A stretch of DNA of 48,850 nucleotides, from contig DAHUXR010000023.1 in assembly GCA_027307045.1 (NCBI GenBank), forward strand, positions 1-48,850, in the 5' to 3' direction. This DNA comes from Acidobacteriaceae bacterium. Its GTDB lineage: Bacteria; Acidobacteriota; Terriglobia; Terriglobales; Acidobacteriaceae. The notes below the pieces were generated by a model, which ran no database searches, had not been told where the DNA came from, and worked only from the letters and a program-made list of their open reading frames with translations. Of this stretch, positions 7,974-15,989 are shown in pieces. A program made the position numbers and the translations under genes. Positions within the stretch are counted from its first letter, which is position 1. Every line of letters begins with the position of its first letter.

Positions 7974-8393
7974 TTAACTAAACCTTCTCCTGTGCTCCTT
8001 CAGAATGCACTTATCCATCACCACAAAAATTCCGGCCTTGCGAGCCTTCTCCGCTGCCTCTTCATGAATTACGTCCTCCTGCAACCAGATCGCCGGTACT
8101 TTCAGCCGGATCGCTTCATCCACCAGTTCTGGTACGTACTCGGACCGCCGAAACACGTCCACCATGTCGATTTTTTCTTCGACATCGGCCAGTGAAGCAA
8201 CGGCCTTTTCTCCCAGTGCGCCTTTAATCGACGGATTTACCGGGATAATTTTGTAGCCATGGCTCTGCATGTATGCGCTCACGCCATAGCTTGGGCGCAG
8301 CGGGCTGTCTGAGAGCCCCACTACGGCAATCGTCTTGGTGCGCTTGAGTAGCTCGCCAATCTCGTCAGTCGCGGTTGTTTTCATGTTGTCCAC
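7974..8393 (-). CDS. CoA-binding domain protein (YccU-like)
   Basis: A small Rossmann-fold protein of the CoA_binding_2 family. It shows IAVVGLSDSPLRPSYGVSAYM (nucleotide loop; quoted in blocks), GYKIIPVNPSIKG, KIDMVDVFRRSEYVPELVDEA and PAIWLQEDVIHEEAAEKA, the pattern of YccU. The frame is open to 8441. The GTG at 8393, with GGAG nine bases upstream, gives 139 residues, the normal YccU length, so it is preferred; ATGs at 8384, 8420 and 8441 are alternatives. The family is widespread and its role is not established. It precedes the protease gene on the same strand, with about 120 bases between. Confidence 0.8.
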   Translation of the reverse strand: MDNMKTTATDEIGELLKRTKTIAVVGLSDSPLRPSYGVSAYMQSHGYKIIPVNPSIKGALGEKAVASLADVEEKIDMVDVFRRSEYVPELVDEAIRLKVPAIWLQEDVIHEEAAEKARKAGIFVVMDKCILKEHRRRFS

Positions 8394-8496
8394 AGATACA
8401 TTCTCCGGAAAAAGCGGCATTCTATTCAGATAGCCTGTCATGGGCCCAGAGGTTTGTCATTGACCGCCGTCACATCCGCAATCGGTAACGCACCAG

Positions 8497-9720
8497 CTAC
8501 TCTTTTTTAGATCCGCCTCGCGTCGCCTTCTCCGTGTACAGTTTGGCCGCCACTTTGCGGATCGTATCCGGAACGTTTTTGTTATGGCGCAGGCTCTTCA
8601 AGTCATAAACGTGAAGCGTCTTGACCAGCGTCAATGAAATATCCAGCGGGCACCGCGGATTGTTGGCCAGATTGCGCACCACCGGATAAAGCTTGAGGAA
8701 GCGCCGCTGGCGGGCGATCTCGCGAAAAACGTTCTCCTGCAGATTTTTGGATGCGGCAAACGATTCCGCTTCGGCGTCCGTCAGCTTGGGCGACGACAGC
8801 ACCGCATTCTGCACCAGGCGCGCCGTGTCCCGAATCAACAACGCCCGCTCTTCCTTTCCGCCAATAAATCCCAGCTTGATCCGCTGGCCTACGTTCAACT
8901 TTGAAACCCGCTGCAACACTGTAAGCCTTTGCTGCTCCGCGGCTTCAAACTCGTCAGCATTTTCCGGGGCCATGCGCTGTGCGACCAGGCCTTGTGCCGC
9001 TCCCGCCTGAGCGCCTGTTGATGCGACGGTCTCCACCGGCTCTCCTGCCTCTTGTCCAACGCTCGCCGCATCTGTCGTTATGGCTTCTCCGGCGGCCTCT
9101 TCGTCCTTCACCAGTTCAAACGGCTTGCCTTCTTCCGCGGCAATCGCTGCGGCATGCTCCCGCTCAAAAGCTTGTAACGCGGCGGCGGATTCCGGGTCCG
9201 GAACAACTTCAAATTCTTCCAGCGTCGGTTCCGTCTGCTGCGGAGCGGCCTCTGGTTCAGGCTTGCCGCCCTGTAACTCCTGCGCTTCCCCTGGGTTCAG
9301 ATTTGCATTGCCCAGCAGCGCTTCCACCACCCCGGGAGTGCTTCGCGCGCGGGCGCTGGCCAGCAGCATCTTTACCGTCTCGCGGGAAGCCGTGTCGGCA
9401 AGTTCCATGAGCAGATTTTCCGGGATTGCTGGGTTTTCGATGAGCGTCGGCATCAGCACCGGACGGCGGTTTTCCGGCTGCCAGTAATACAGAAGAACTT
9501 CCGGCGTGGCCGTGTCTTTGCTCAGCACTTCCAGCGCCGACTGCGCGTCCCACCCGGCCAGCGTCATGCGCGCATCCTCGCCAAACAGCGGGTGCTGCGC
9601 CATGTAGACGAGCACTTCCAGCGTCTCGTCGGCGGGCAGCGGCAGCGCGCCCCTGGCGGCGGAGCGCATCACGTTCACAGGCACGGCATTCTTTTTTATC
9701 AGTTCAAGAATTGGAGCCAT
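8497..9720 (-). CDS. Hypothetical helical protein
   Basis: A 407-residue cytosolic protein I do not recognise by name. The N-terminal half (1-160) is built of helical repeats reminiscent of HEAT/LRV-type units (LEVLVYMAQHPLFGEDARM, PEVLLYYWQPENRRPVLMP, VVEALLGNANLNPGEAQEL). A long acidic, Ala/Glu-rich linker follows (about 160-260). The C-terminal 140 residues form a basic helical domain (QRVSKLNVGQRIKLGFIGGK, VVRNLANNPRCPLDISLTL, LRHNKNVPDTIRKVAAKLY) ending in a lysine-rich tail. There is no signal peptide or membrane segment. It lies downstream of prfB, separated by a palindromic repeat element, so co-transcription is uncertain. Confidence 0.7.
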   Translation of the reverse strand: MAPILELIKKNAVPVNVMRSAARGALPLPADETLEVLVYMAQHPLFGEDARMTLAGWDAQSALEVLSKDTATPEVLLYYWQPENRRPVLMPTLIENPAIPENLLMELADTASRETVKMLLASARARSTPGVVEALLGNANLNPGEAQELQGGKPEPEAAPQQTEPTLEEFEVVPDPESAAALQAFEREHAAAIAAEEGKPFELVKDEEAAGEAITTDAASVGQEAGEPVETVASTGAQAGAAQGLVAQRMAPENADEFEAAEQQRLTVLQRVSKLNVGQRIKLGFIGGKEERALLIRDTARLVQNAVLSSPKLTDAEAESFAASKNLQENVFREIARQRRFLKLYPVVRNLANNPRCPLDISLTLVKTLHVYDLKSLRHNKNVPDTIRKVAAKLYTEKATRGGSKKE

Positions 9721-9724
9721 AGTC

Positions 9725-9850
9725 AGCAGTTGGTGCTTGGTATTTAGTACTTGGCCGTAAGCTCACGATTGTGTCTAGATTCCAGAGCAGCATGGCCCCG
9801 TCGACACAATGCCAAATACTAACTACTAAATACCAAATACTACGTACTAA
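9725..9850. repeat. Nested palindromic intergenic element
   Basis: TTGGTATTTAGTA (9737-9749) is the perfect reverse complement of TACTAAATACCAA (9824-9836). Inside it, AGTACTTGGC (9746-9755) matches GCCAAATACT (9811-9820) with one mismatch, and ATTGTGTC (9768-9775) pairs with GACACAAT (9803-9810). The whole forms a long nested stem-loop. The sequence is of the simple TATTTAGTA type seen in dispersed intergenic repeats. The prfB stop codon lies at its right edge. It resembles a REP or MITE-like unit without an open frame. Confidence 0.5.
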
Positions 9851-10945
9851 TTCCCATCTCTCCTCGCCACAAGAAATGCCCGGATAAACGGCCTCAAGTC
9901 GCCATCCAGCACGCGGTCCACGTCGCCCACTTCCAGCTTGGTGCGATGGTCCTTGATCAATCTGTACGGATGCAGTACATACGAGCGTATCTGAGAGCCA
10001 AAATCGATGTCCAGTTTGGAGTCTTCCAGCTTCTTGCTGATGGCGCGTTTTTTCTCCAGCTCATATTCATAGAGCTTGGACCGCAGCATCTTCATGGCGC
10101 GCTCGCGGTTCTTGTGCTGTGAGCGTTCGTTCTGGCAGGCGACAACAATATTTGTCGGGATGTGCGTGATGCGCACCGCGGAATCCGTGGTGTTCACGTG
10201 CTGGCCCCCCTTGCCGCCGGATCGATAGGTATCAATCCGCAGGTCTTCCGGCTTAATGTCCACCTGGATGGAGTCATCAATTTCGGGCGAGACAAAGACG
10301 CTGGCAAATGAAGTATGCCGGCGCTTGGCCTGATCAAACGGCGAAATGCGCACCAGCCGGTGCACGCCGATTTCGCTCAGCAACTGCCCGTATGCGTAGT
10401 CGCCGGTTACGGTAAACGTGGCTGACTTGATGCCGGCTTCTTCCGCGGGCTGATATTCGTTCACTTCAGTGCTAAAGCCCTGGCGCTCTGCCCAGCGCAG
10501 GTACAGCCGCAAAAGCATTTCCGCCCAATCCTGTGATTCGGTGCCGCCTGCGCCTGGGTGGATTGTGACAATCGCGTTGCGCATGTCATGCTCGCCGGAC
10601 ATCAGGGTCTGGGTTTCAAGCTTATCGGCCACTTCACGCAGCTGGTCGATTTCTTTGCGCAGCTCTTCCACCACGGCTTCGCCTTCGCGGGCCAGGTCAA
10701 AGTAAGCCTGGATATCGTCCACACGGCGGCCCAGGTCGGCATCCATGGCCAGCGATTCTTCCAGACGCCGGCGCTGGCGCATCAACACCTGCGACTTTTC
10801 CTGGTCGGCCCACACACTGGGGTCGCCGACCTTCTTTTCAATTTCGGCTAATTGTTGGCGGAGTGAAGGGGCGTCAAAGATAGCTCCGCAGATCGCGCAC
10901 TTTATCGCGCACGGCGGCGTATTCGCGTTCTAATTCTTCGACCAT
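9847..10945 (-). CDS. prfB: Peptide chain release factor 2, with programmed +1 frameshift
   Basis: RF2 ends translation at UGA and UAA. The gene is split over two frames. The first 23 codons run from ATG at 10945 (MVEELEREYAAVRDKVRDL then RSYL) to an in-frame TGA at 10876-10874. After a +1 shift the main frame begins with DAPSLRQQLAEIEKKVGDP and runs to 9847, giving 365 residues in all, the length of E. coli RF2. The main frame contains the stop-recognition tripeptide SPF (ISPFDQ) and the catalytic GGQ (SGGKGGQHVN). The first ATG lies five bases after the lnt stop, so the two genes form one transcript. The main frame alone would start at an internal codon near 10815 and lack the N-terminal helix. 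Confidence 0.95.
10873..10887 (-). promoter_or_regulatory. RF2 autoregulatory +1 frameshift site
   Basis: Read on the minus strand, the site is GGAG-C-TAT-CTT-TGA-C: an internal Shine-Dalgarno-like GGAG (10887-10884), three further bases TAT before the slippery CTT (10879-10877), the in-frame UGA (10876-10874) and the favourable following C. This is the classic prfB signal: low RF2 lets the ribosome slip +1 and make more RF2. Confidence 0.95.
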
Positions 10946-10950
10946 AAATT

Positions 10951-12597
10951 TTATGCGGGGCGGACTTCAATCATGGTGGTAGCGCGGTAGCGCCAGCGCA
11001 CAAACACCGCCAATAGTGAGATTATCACACAAGCCCAGGCAAACACGTCGCCATAGCGGCTGTAAAAAGTGACTTCCGTTTCCGGAGAAAAAGGCGCGAC
11101 CAGCGCGGTGCGCACGTTGCGCGGCGCCTGCTTCACCACCCGGCCCAGCGGATCAATAGAGGCCGTGGTGCCGTTGTTGGTGGCCAGCAGTATCCAGCGA
11201 TGGTTCTCCACCGCGCGCATTCGTGCCATTTGCAGATGCTGCGCCGGCGCGCCGGTTTCTCCGTACCAGAGGTCGTCGGAAATATTGATCAGCACCTGCG
11301 CGCCGTTCGCGGTGAACTCGCGCACCTCATCGGGGAAAATCGATTCATAACAGATGAAAACTCCGGCATGCGTCCCGCCCAGATCGAACACTTTGCGCTG
11401 GCTGCCGCGGGCAAAGTCGCCCACCTCACGCGTGAGCTTGTTGGCAAAGAACAGCAGATTCTGAAACGGCACATATTCGCCAAAGGGCACCAGATGGATC
11501 TTGTCGTATTGGCCCACCATGTTCCCCCGTGGGTCCATCACCAGTGCTGAGTTCAGGAGCCGCTGCTTGCCGTTGGCGTCTTGCGTCTCACCCAGGCTGC
11601 CAATCACCAGGTATGAATTTTTGTCCTGCGCCATCGCCACCAGCCATTGTTGCAGCCGTGGGTCTGCGATGAAGAATGGCGCGGGCGATTCCGGCCAGAT
11701 GATCAGCCCCGGGTTATTGTCCCTGGGCGCTGCCTCAACGCTTTGTTTCACCAGTTCGGAAATTGTCTGGTCAAAGTATCTCGGGGTCCACTCCGGCTGG
11801 TCCAGCAAAGGCACGTTTTCCTGCATCAGCACGGCTTGACGCGTTGCCGTGAAAGGGGCCGGCTTGGCAAACATTCCTATTTGCAGTGCGATTGCCGCCG
11901 CCGCGGTAGCCACCAGCAGGTTCTTGCGGCGCTGCCCGCGAAGCAGTATTGCGGCCACCAGAGCGCAATTCACCAGCATCACCGCAAACGACAGGCCGTA
12001 AACGCCGGTCACCTGGGACATTCGCGCAAATGGGATATTGTCGATTTGTGCGCCGCCCAGCGGGTTCCACGGATCGCCGATCACCCGATCGCGAAACAGC
12101 TCAATGGCGGTCCAGAACACAGGCGCAAGCAGCAAAGGACGGCGGTTCCCTGTCGTCGATCTTCTCGCCATCGTCACTACCAGCGCGGCGAAGGCTCCGT
12201 GGTGCAGTCCCATATAGATGCAGAAAGCAATGGTGATCAGCGTGGCTGCAACGCCGGGCAGTCTGCCATAAACGTGCATCACGGGATAAATCCAGTAACA
12301 CGTCCCCAGATACCAGACAACGCCGCTGGCCCATCCGATCAAAAAACCCTGCCATACGGTGAACGGGCGCAGAGATTTTCCTTCGGAATCGAACAACTCG
12401 CCTTCGCCGCCGCGTCCCCGCAGCAGCGTATAAAGCAGCGGCGCCATGGCAATCCAGCATAAGAAATAGAGATTTAAATTGGGAAAAACGAGGATCTGCA
12501 GCACGCTTGAAACCAGCGCGAGTATCCAGGCTCTTGAGGGAATGTTCCGCACGGAGCAGATTTTAGCAAACTGAGGGCCGTACTTTGATTCCTCCAA
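10951..12597 (-). CDS. lnt: Apolipoprotein N-acyltransferase
   Basis: Lnt adds the third acyl chain to the N-terminal cysteine of lipoproteins in the inner membrane. The N-terminal part has about six to seven membrane helices (from ILALVSSVLQILVFPNL onward). A periplasmic nitrilase-type domain follows with the catalytic residues in context: Glu in IIWPESPAPFF, Lys in YDKIHLVPFGEYVPF, and Cys in GVFICYESIFPDEV. The usual ISDDLWYGETGAPAQHLQM and RAVENHRW blocks are present, then a last C-terminal helix. The frame opens at a TTG (12597) that has no upstream Shine-Dalgarno; a GTG at 12552 is a reasonable alternative start. prfB follows after five bases. Confidence 0.92.
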   Translation of the reverse strand: MEESKYGPQFAKICSVRNIPSRAWILALVSSVLQILVFPNLNLYFLCWIAMAPLLYTLLRGRGGEGELFDSEGKSLRPFTVWQGFLIGWASGVVWYLGTCYWIYPVMHVYGRLPGVAATLITIAFCIYMGLHHGAFAALVVTMARRSTTGNRRPLLLAPVFWTAIELFRDRVIGDPWNPLGGAQIDNIPFARMSQVTGVYGLSFAVMLVNCALVAAILLRGQRRKNLLVATAAAAIALQIGMFAKPAPFTATRQAVLMQENVPLLDQPEWTPRYFDQTISELVKQSVEAAPRDNNPGLIIWPESPAPFFIADPRLQQWLVAMAQDKNSYLVIGSLGETQDANGKQRLLNSALVMDPRGNMVGQYDKIHLVPFGEYVPFQNLLFFANKLTREVGDFARGSQRKVFDLGGTHAGVFICYESIFPDEVREFTANGAQVLINISDDLWYGETGAPAQHLQMARMRAVENHRWILLATNNGTTASIDPLGRVVKQAPRNVRTALVAPFSPETEVTFYSRYGDVFAWACVIISLLAVFVRWRYRATTMIEVRPA

Positions 12598-12611
12598 CCC
12601 ACAGGACTACA

Positions 12612-12749
12612 ATGCCTAGAGTGAGCTTCCTGGTGCACTACATTTTGCCGGTCTTCAAGTACCTGTTTTTTGCGGGGCTGATCGGCGCTGTGCCGGTAAT
12701 TATTGTCACGGCTATAAAAACGGCCCAGAGCATGCTGGAAGAAGATTAG
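12612..12749 (+). CDS. Small single-span membrane protein, 45 residues
   Basis: A short gene, ATG at 12612, preceded by AGGA five bases upstream. It encodes a basic N-terminus (MPRVSFLVHYILPVFKY), one hydrophobic helix (about residues 17-34, LFFAGLIGAVPVIIVTAI) and a short acidic tail ending in LEED. The ribosome-binding site, helix and clean stop make it a believable microprotein. It is divergent from lnt and lies 100 bases upstream of the first APC-type transporter, so it may be transcribed with that gene or serve it as an accessory subunit. I know of no assigned function. Confidence 0.6.
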   Translation: MPRVSFLVHYILPVFKYLFFAGLIGAVPVIIVTAIKTAQSMLEED

Positions 12750-12794
12750 ATTAGGCGTCGAATCGGGTGACTTAAGGAACTTGGATCGGCCCAG

Positions 12795-12824
12795 CGAATA
12801 AGCGCCGGCAGGCGCTTTGATTCG
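12795..12824 (+). other. Stem-loop in the leader of the first permease gene
   Basis: AAGCGCC (12800-12806) pairs with GGCGCTT (12811-12817) around the loop GGCA, and flanking CGAAT (12795-12799) can pair with ATTCG (12820-12824). It lies between the 45-residue gene and the permease start. There is no T-run, so it is not a typical terminator. It could be a processing or stability hairpin, and its presence argues against starting the permease at the TTG at 12817. Confidence 0.45.
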
Positions 12825-12849
12825 TTGTGGCGATTGTTTATTTTTCAAA

Positions 12850-15231
12850 ATGTCAGCAGGCTCAGGAGCTGTCCCACCACTTTCGAACCGGGTCCGCATC
12901 GTCGTTGCGACCTCGGTCATGCTCACGTTCATTTCTTACTGGCGGGCCGCTGCCATTGTATTGAATGACCTGGGGTCGTCCGCCTTTTATGCCGGCGGCA
13001 TCGCCGAGCAGGCTGTCGGCAAGTCAGCACCGTGGTTCATCCTGGGCGTCATGCTCTTCGCCTTCGCGGTGCGTTCGGTCTACGTGGAAAGCTGTTCCAT
13101 GTTCACCCGCGGCGGCGTCTATCGCGTGGTGAAAGAAGCCCTGGGCGGCGCCTTCGCCAAATTCAGCGTTTCCGCGCTGATGTTCGACTACATCCTTACC
13201 GGCCCAATTTCCGGCGTCGCCGCCGGGCAATACATTGCCAGCCTTATCAATGAGCTGTTTGCAACCGCTGATCAGCATGGCTGGGTCCCAAAAGCCATGC
13301 ACCAGATGTTTCACGGCACGCCGCAAATCGACGTGAACCATGCGGCTGCCGCATTCGCTCTGCTGGTGACCGGTTACTACTGGTGGGAAAACATCAAGGG
13401 CATAGAAGAATCCAGCGACAAAGCGCTCCGCGTGATGCAGATCACCACGGTGATGGTTGTCATCCTCATGGGCTGGGCCTTTTATACGGTCATTCACAAC
13501 AGATCACCGCTGCCTCCTTTGCCCATCCCGGAAAATCTTCACTTCAGCGCTGAAGCGCTGGGTTTTCTGAAGAATACCGATCTGGGGAAATCTGTCGGCC
13601 TCTTCGGCATCCTGATAGCCTTCGGCCATTCCGTGCTGGCGATGAGCGGTGAGGAATCGCTGGCCCAGGTAAACCGCGAAATTGCCAGCCCCAAGCTGCG
13701 CAACTTGAAGCGGGCTGCATTGATCATCGCGATCTTCAGCTTTGTCTTTACCGGCATCGGTTCCCTGCTGGCCGTGATGATTATTCCCGATGAAGTCCGG
13801 GTACCCCTTTACAAAGACAACCTGATTTCCGGCATGGCCATGTACATGGTCGGCCCTCACATTCTGAAGCTGGTATTTCGCGTCTTTGTGGTGGTGGTCG
13901 GTTTTCTTATTCTTTCCGGCGCCATCAACACATCCATCATCGGCTCCAACGGCGTGTTGAACCGGGTTTCTGAAGACGGCGTGCTTACAGATTGGTTCCG
14001 CAGACCGCACCGGAGGTTTGGCACCAGTTATCGCATCATCAACCTGATTGTCGGGCTGCAATTGTTCACGATTCTCCTCAGTCGCGGCAACGTTTACGTC
14101 CTGGGTGAAGCGTACGCTTTCGGCGTGATCTGGAGTTTTACCTTCAACAGCCTGGCCATGCTGGTGTTGCGGTTCAAGTACAAGGGCGAGCGCGGCTGGC
14201 GTGTGCCGCCCAACATCCGCATTGGCAAGACTGAGATTCCCATTGGGCTGGCATCCGTTCACCTGGTGCTGCTCTCCACGGCGATTGTGAATTTGTTCAC
14301 CAAGCAGGTAGCCACCGTGGCGGGCCTTGCTTTTTCATTTGCGTTTTTCTTTATCTTTACCGTCTCTGAGAAGATCAACAAGCGCAAGTTCGCGCACGTG
14401 GAACAGCAGATGAAGGAGCATTTCCATCTGCTCCACCAGGAAACCATCGATCGTGAAGCGGTGCAGGTGAGTCCCGGAAACGTGCTGGTCACGGTGCGCG
14501 ACTACAACACGCTGAATCATCTGCGCTGGACCCTGGAAAACACTGACACTGGTGAGACTGACATCGTGGTCATGGAAGCGCGCCTCACAGGCTATGGCAG
14601 CGCTGACCGCGACCTGGCCATGGAGCAGATATTCAGCGACTACGAGCAAACGCTCTTCACCAAGGCGGTTTCGATTGCCGAAAGCTACGGCAAGACCATC
14701 TCTCTGCTGGTGGTTCCCGCGCGCGATGTCTGGTCTGCGATTGTTCAGACGGCCAACGCGCTGGAATCTTCCGCCGTGGTTTCCGGAGTTTCCAGCAAGA
14801 TGACCGGAGAAGAACAGGCTTTCCGCCTGGGCCAGGCATGGGAAGCCATGCCGGAACCGAAGCGACAGTTCGTTTTCCAGGTGGTGCGCGCCGACTCCAC
14901 CGTTGAAAGCTACCGTATTGGCCCGCACACGCCCACCATGAAGACGGAAGACGTCCATCTGGTGCACAAGATCTGGCTGGACATCAAGAGACTTCCAGGA
15001 ACTGAAGACATTCACCACTCTGATATTGTGACGCTGGCCTTGACCCGTCTTTCGCGAGACTACAGCGTTGATAAAGACGATGTCCTCAAAAACCTCAAGA
15101 AGGGTGTACGCGGCGCGCCGCCTGCCACCACAAGTTTCATCCGTGAGCCCGATGGCGACGGCAGTTCGCAAAAAAGGACCGAGGCTCCGCGTCGCGAACA
15201 GCCCATGCCGCCCGTTACGGGTCCCAAATAG
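12850..15231 (+). CDS. APC-superfamily permease (KimA/KUP-like) with cytosolic C-terminal domain
   Basis: A 793-residue transporter. About twelve membrane helices fill residues 15-510: conserved blocks are SVMLTFISYWRAAAIVLND, FTRGGVYRVVKEALGGAFAK, FDYILTGPISGVAAGQY, FGHSVLAMSGEESLAQVNRE and SGAINTSIIGSNGVLNRVSED. The GGVYRVVKE...FDYILT region resembles the first helices of KimA-type potassium importers within the APC superfamily. Residues about 530-793 are soluble and look like a USP-type alpha/beta domain (GNVLVTVRDYNTLNHL, GKTISLLVVPARDVW). A paralogue of the same architecture lies at 17976-20252. The start is uncertain: ATG at 12850 has a weak ribosome-binding site. The substrate is not visible; potassium or amino acids are both possible. 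Confidence 0.75.
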   Translation: MSAGSGAVPPLSNRVRIVVATSVMLTFISYWRAAAIVLNDLGSSAFYAGGIAEQAVGKSAPWFILGVMLFAFAVRSVYVESCSMFTRGGVYRVVKEALGGAFAKFSVSALMFDYILTGPISGVAAGQYIASLINELFATADQHGWVPKAMHQMFHGTPQIDVNHAAAAFALLVTGYYWWENIKGIEESSDKALRVMQITTVMVVILMGWAFYTVIHNRSPLPPLPIPENLHFSAEALGFLKNTDLGKSVGLFGILIAFGHSVLAMSGEESLAQVNREIASPKLRNLKRAALIIAIFSFVFTGIGSLLAVMIIPDEVRVPLYKDNLISGMAMYMVGPHILKLVFRVFVVVVGFLILSGAINTSIIGSNGVLNRVSEDGVLTDWFRRPHRRFGTSYRIINLIVGLQLFTILLSRGNVYVLGEAYAFGVIWSFTFNSLAMLVLRFKYKGERGWRVPPNIRIGKTEIPIGLASVHLVLLSTAIVNLFTKQVATVAGLAFSFAFFFIFTVSEKINKRKFAHVEQQMKEHFHLLHQETIDREAVQVSPGNVLVTVRDYNTLNHLRWTLENTDTGETDIVVMEARLTGYGSADRDLAMEQIFSDYEQTLFTKAVSIAESYGKTISLLVVPARDVWSAIVQTANALESSAVVSGVSSKMTGEEQAFRLGQAWEAMPEPKRQFVFQVVRADSTVESYRIGPHTPTMKTEDVHLVHKIWLDIKRLPGTEDIHHSDIVTLALTRLSRDYSVDKDDVLKNLKKGVRGAPPATTSFIREPDGDGSSQKRTEAPRREQPMPPVTGPK

Positions 15232-15263
15232 CTCTTTTTGATTTAACCGAATGGCGCCGCAGC

Positions 15264-15917
15264 CTAAAGCCGGTTGACGATTCCCTCAGCCGCGTGGCTC
15301 TTGGCAGCGTTGCCGGCCACCAATTTTTCTCGCACGAAAGCCGCAATCTCTTCCGTGACATACGGAGGCGGCTGGATTTTGAAGATTGGCTTCCCTGCCA
15401 GCGCTTCCATTGATACCGTCTTCCACTTCGCCCTGGCTTCAGATTGGTGCAGAATCACGCCATCAGCGCTCTCAAGAAACTCGCGCGCGGAGTCCTTGAA
15501 GTCTTCCGTATCGGCGTCGAGCACGGTAAGATACAAGTCAGGACGCAGAAAGCGGATCACGCTGTTGGATTCCATGATCACGTTCTCCGCGCCGGCGATT
15601 TTGCGCTCGATGTCCGGCATGGCTTCGCCCAAACGGCCTTGCCGCGTGCGGACCCAGAGAGATCGTTTCGCGCCCGCCACTAGAAAACGCGATGTATCGC
15701 TTTCGCCGCTCAGGTCTTTCTCGTCGCTCAAGGCGCGGAAATGGTCGTCGCCCGTATCGCAATCGCAGGGCTTGCCGTCTGCCGAGCAGATGCCGTGGCC
15801 GAACTGCGTGATCTTTAACGCAGTCCAGTTGAACTCCGGAAGCGCGGCAATCAAACCGGCAACCACACTGGTTTTGCCCACACTGCGAGAATGTCCGCCA
15901 ACTACCACGATTGCCAT
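15264..15917 (-). CDS. P-loop NTPase (MobB-like)
   Basis: A 217-residue soluble protein that starts directly with a nucleotide-binding loop, MAIVVVGGHSRSVGKTS. SVGKTS supplies the GKT/S of a Walker A variant, as in MobB and dethiobiotin-synthetase-like ATPases. A cysteine cluster (GICSADGKPCDCDTGDD) follows and could bind metal. Then come ENVIMESNSVIRFLRPDLYL and DADTEDFKDSAREFLESADG, typical of the MobB-like fold where an Asp/Glu strand follows the loop. The ATG at 15917 is chosen over the upstream open frame (to 15959) because it starts at the fold. The gene is convergent with the first permease and divergent from the sensor kinase. Its true substrate is unknown. Confidence 0.65.
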   Translation of the reverse strand: MAIVVVGGHSRSVGKTSVVAGLIAALPEFNWTALKITQFGHGICSADGKPCDCDTGDDHFRALSDEKDLSGESDTSRFLVAGAKRSLWVRTRQGRLGEAMPDIERKIAGAENVIMESNSVIRFLRPDLYLTVLDADTEDFKDSAREFLESADGVILHQSEARAKWKTVSMEALAGKPIFKIQPPPYVTEEIAAFVREKLVAGNAAKSHAAEGIVNRL

Positions 15918-15989
15918 ACTGCTATTTTCGCAGGTTTTACGAGGTTTAAGAACACCCAAAATCGCTTAGAGAAATGGCTCTTGCCGCAA

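Noticed and set aside
13504-14262. Minus-strand open frames of 157-278 codons inside the permease genes
   Set aside because: They are exact antisense shadows of the membrane-protein coding sequence, rich in His/Gln/Asn, and have no start signals.
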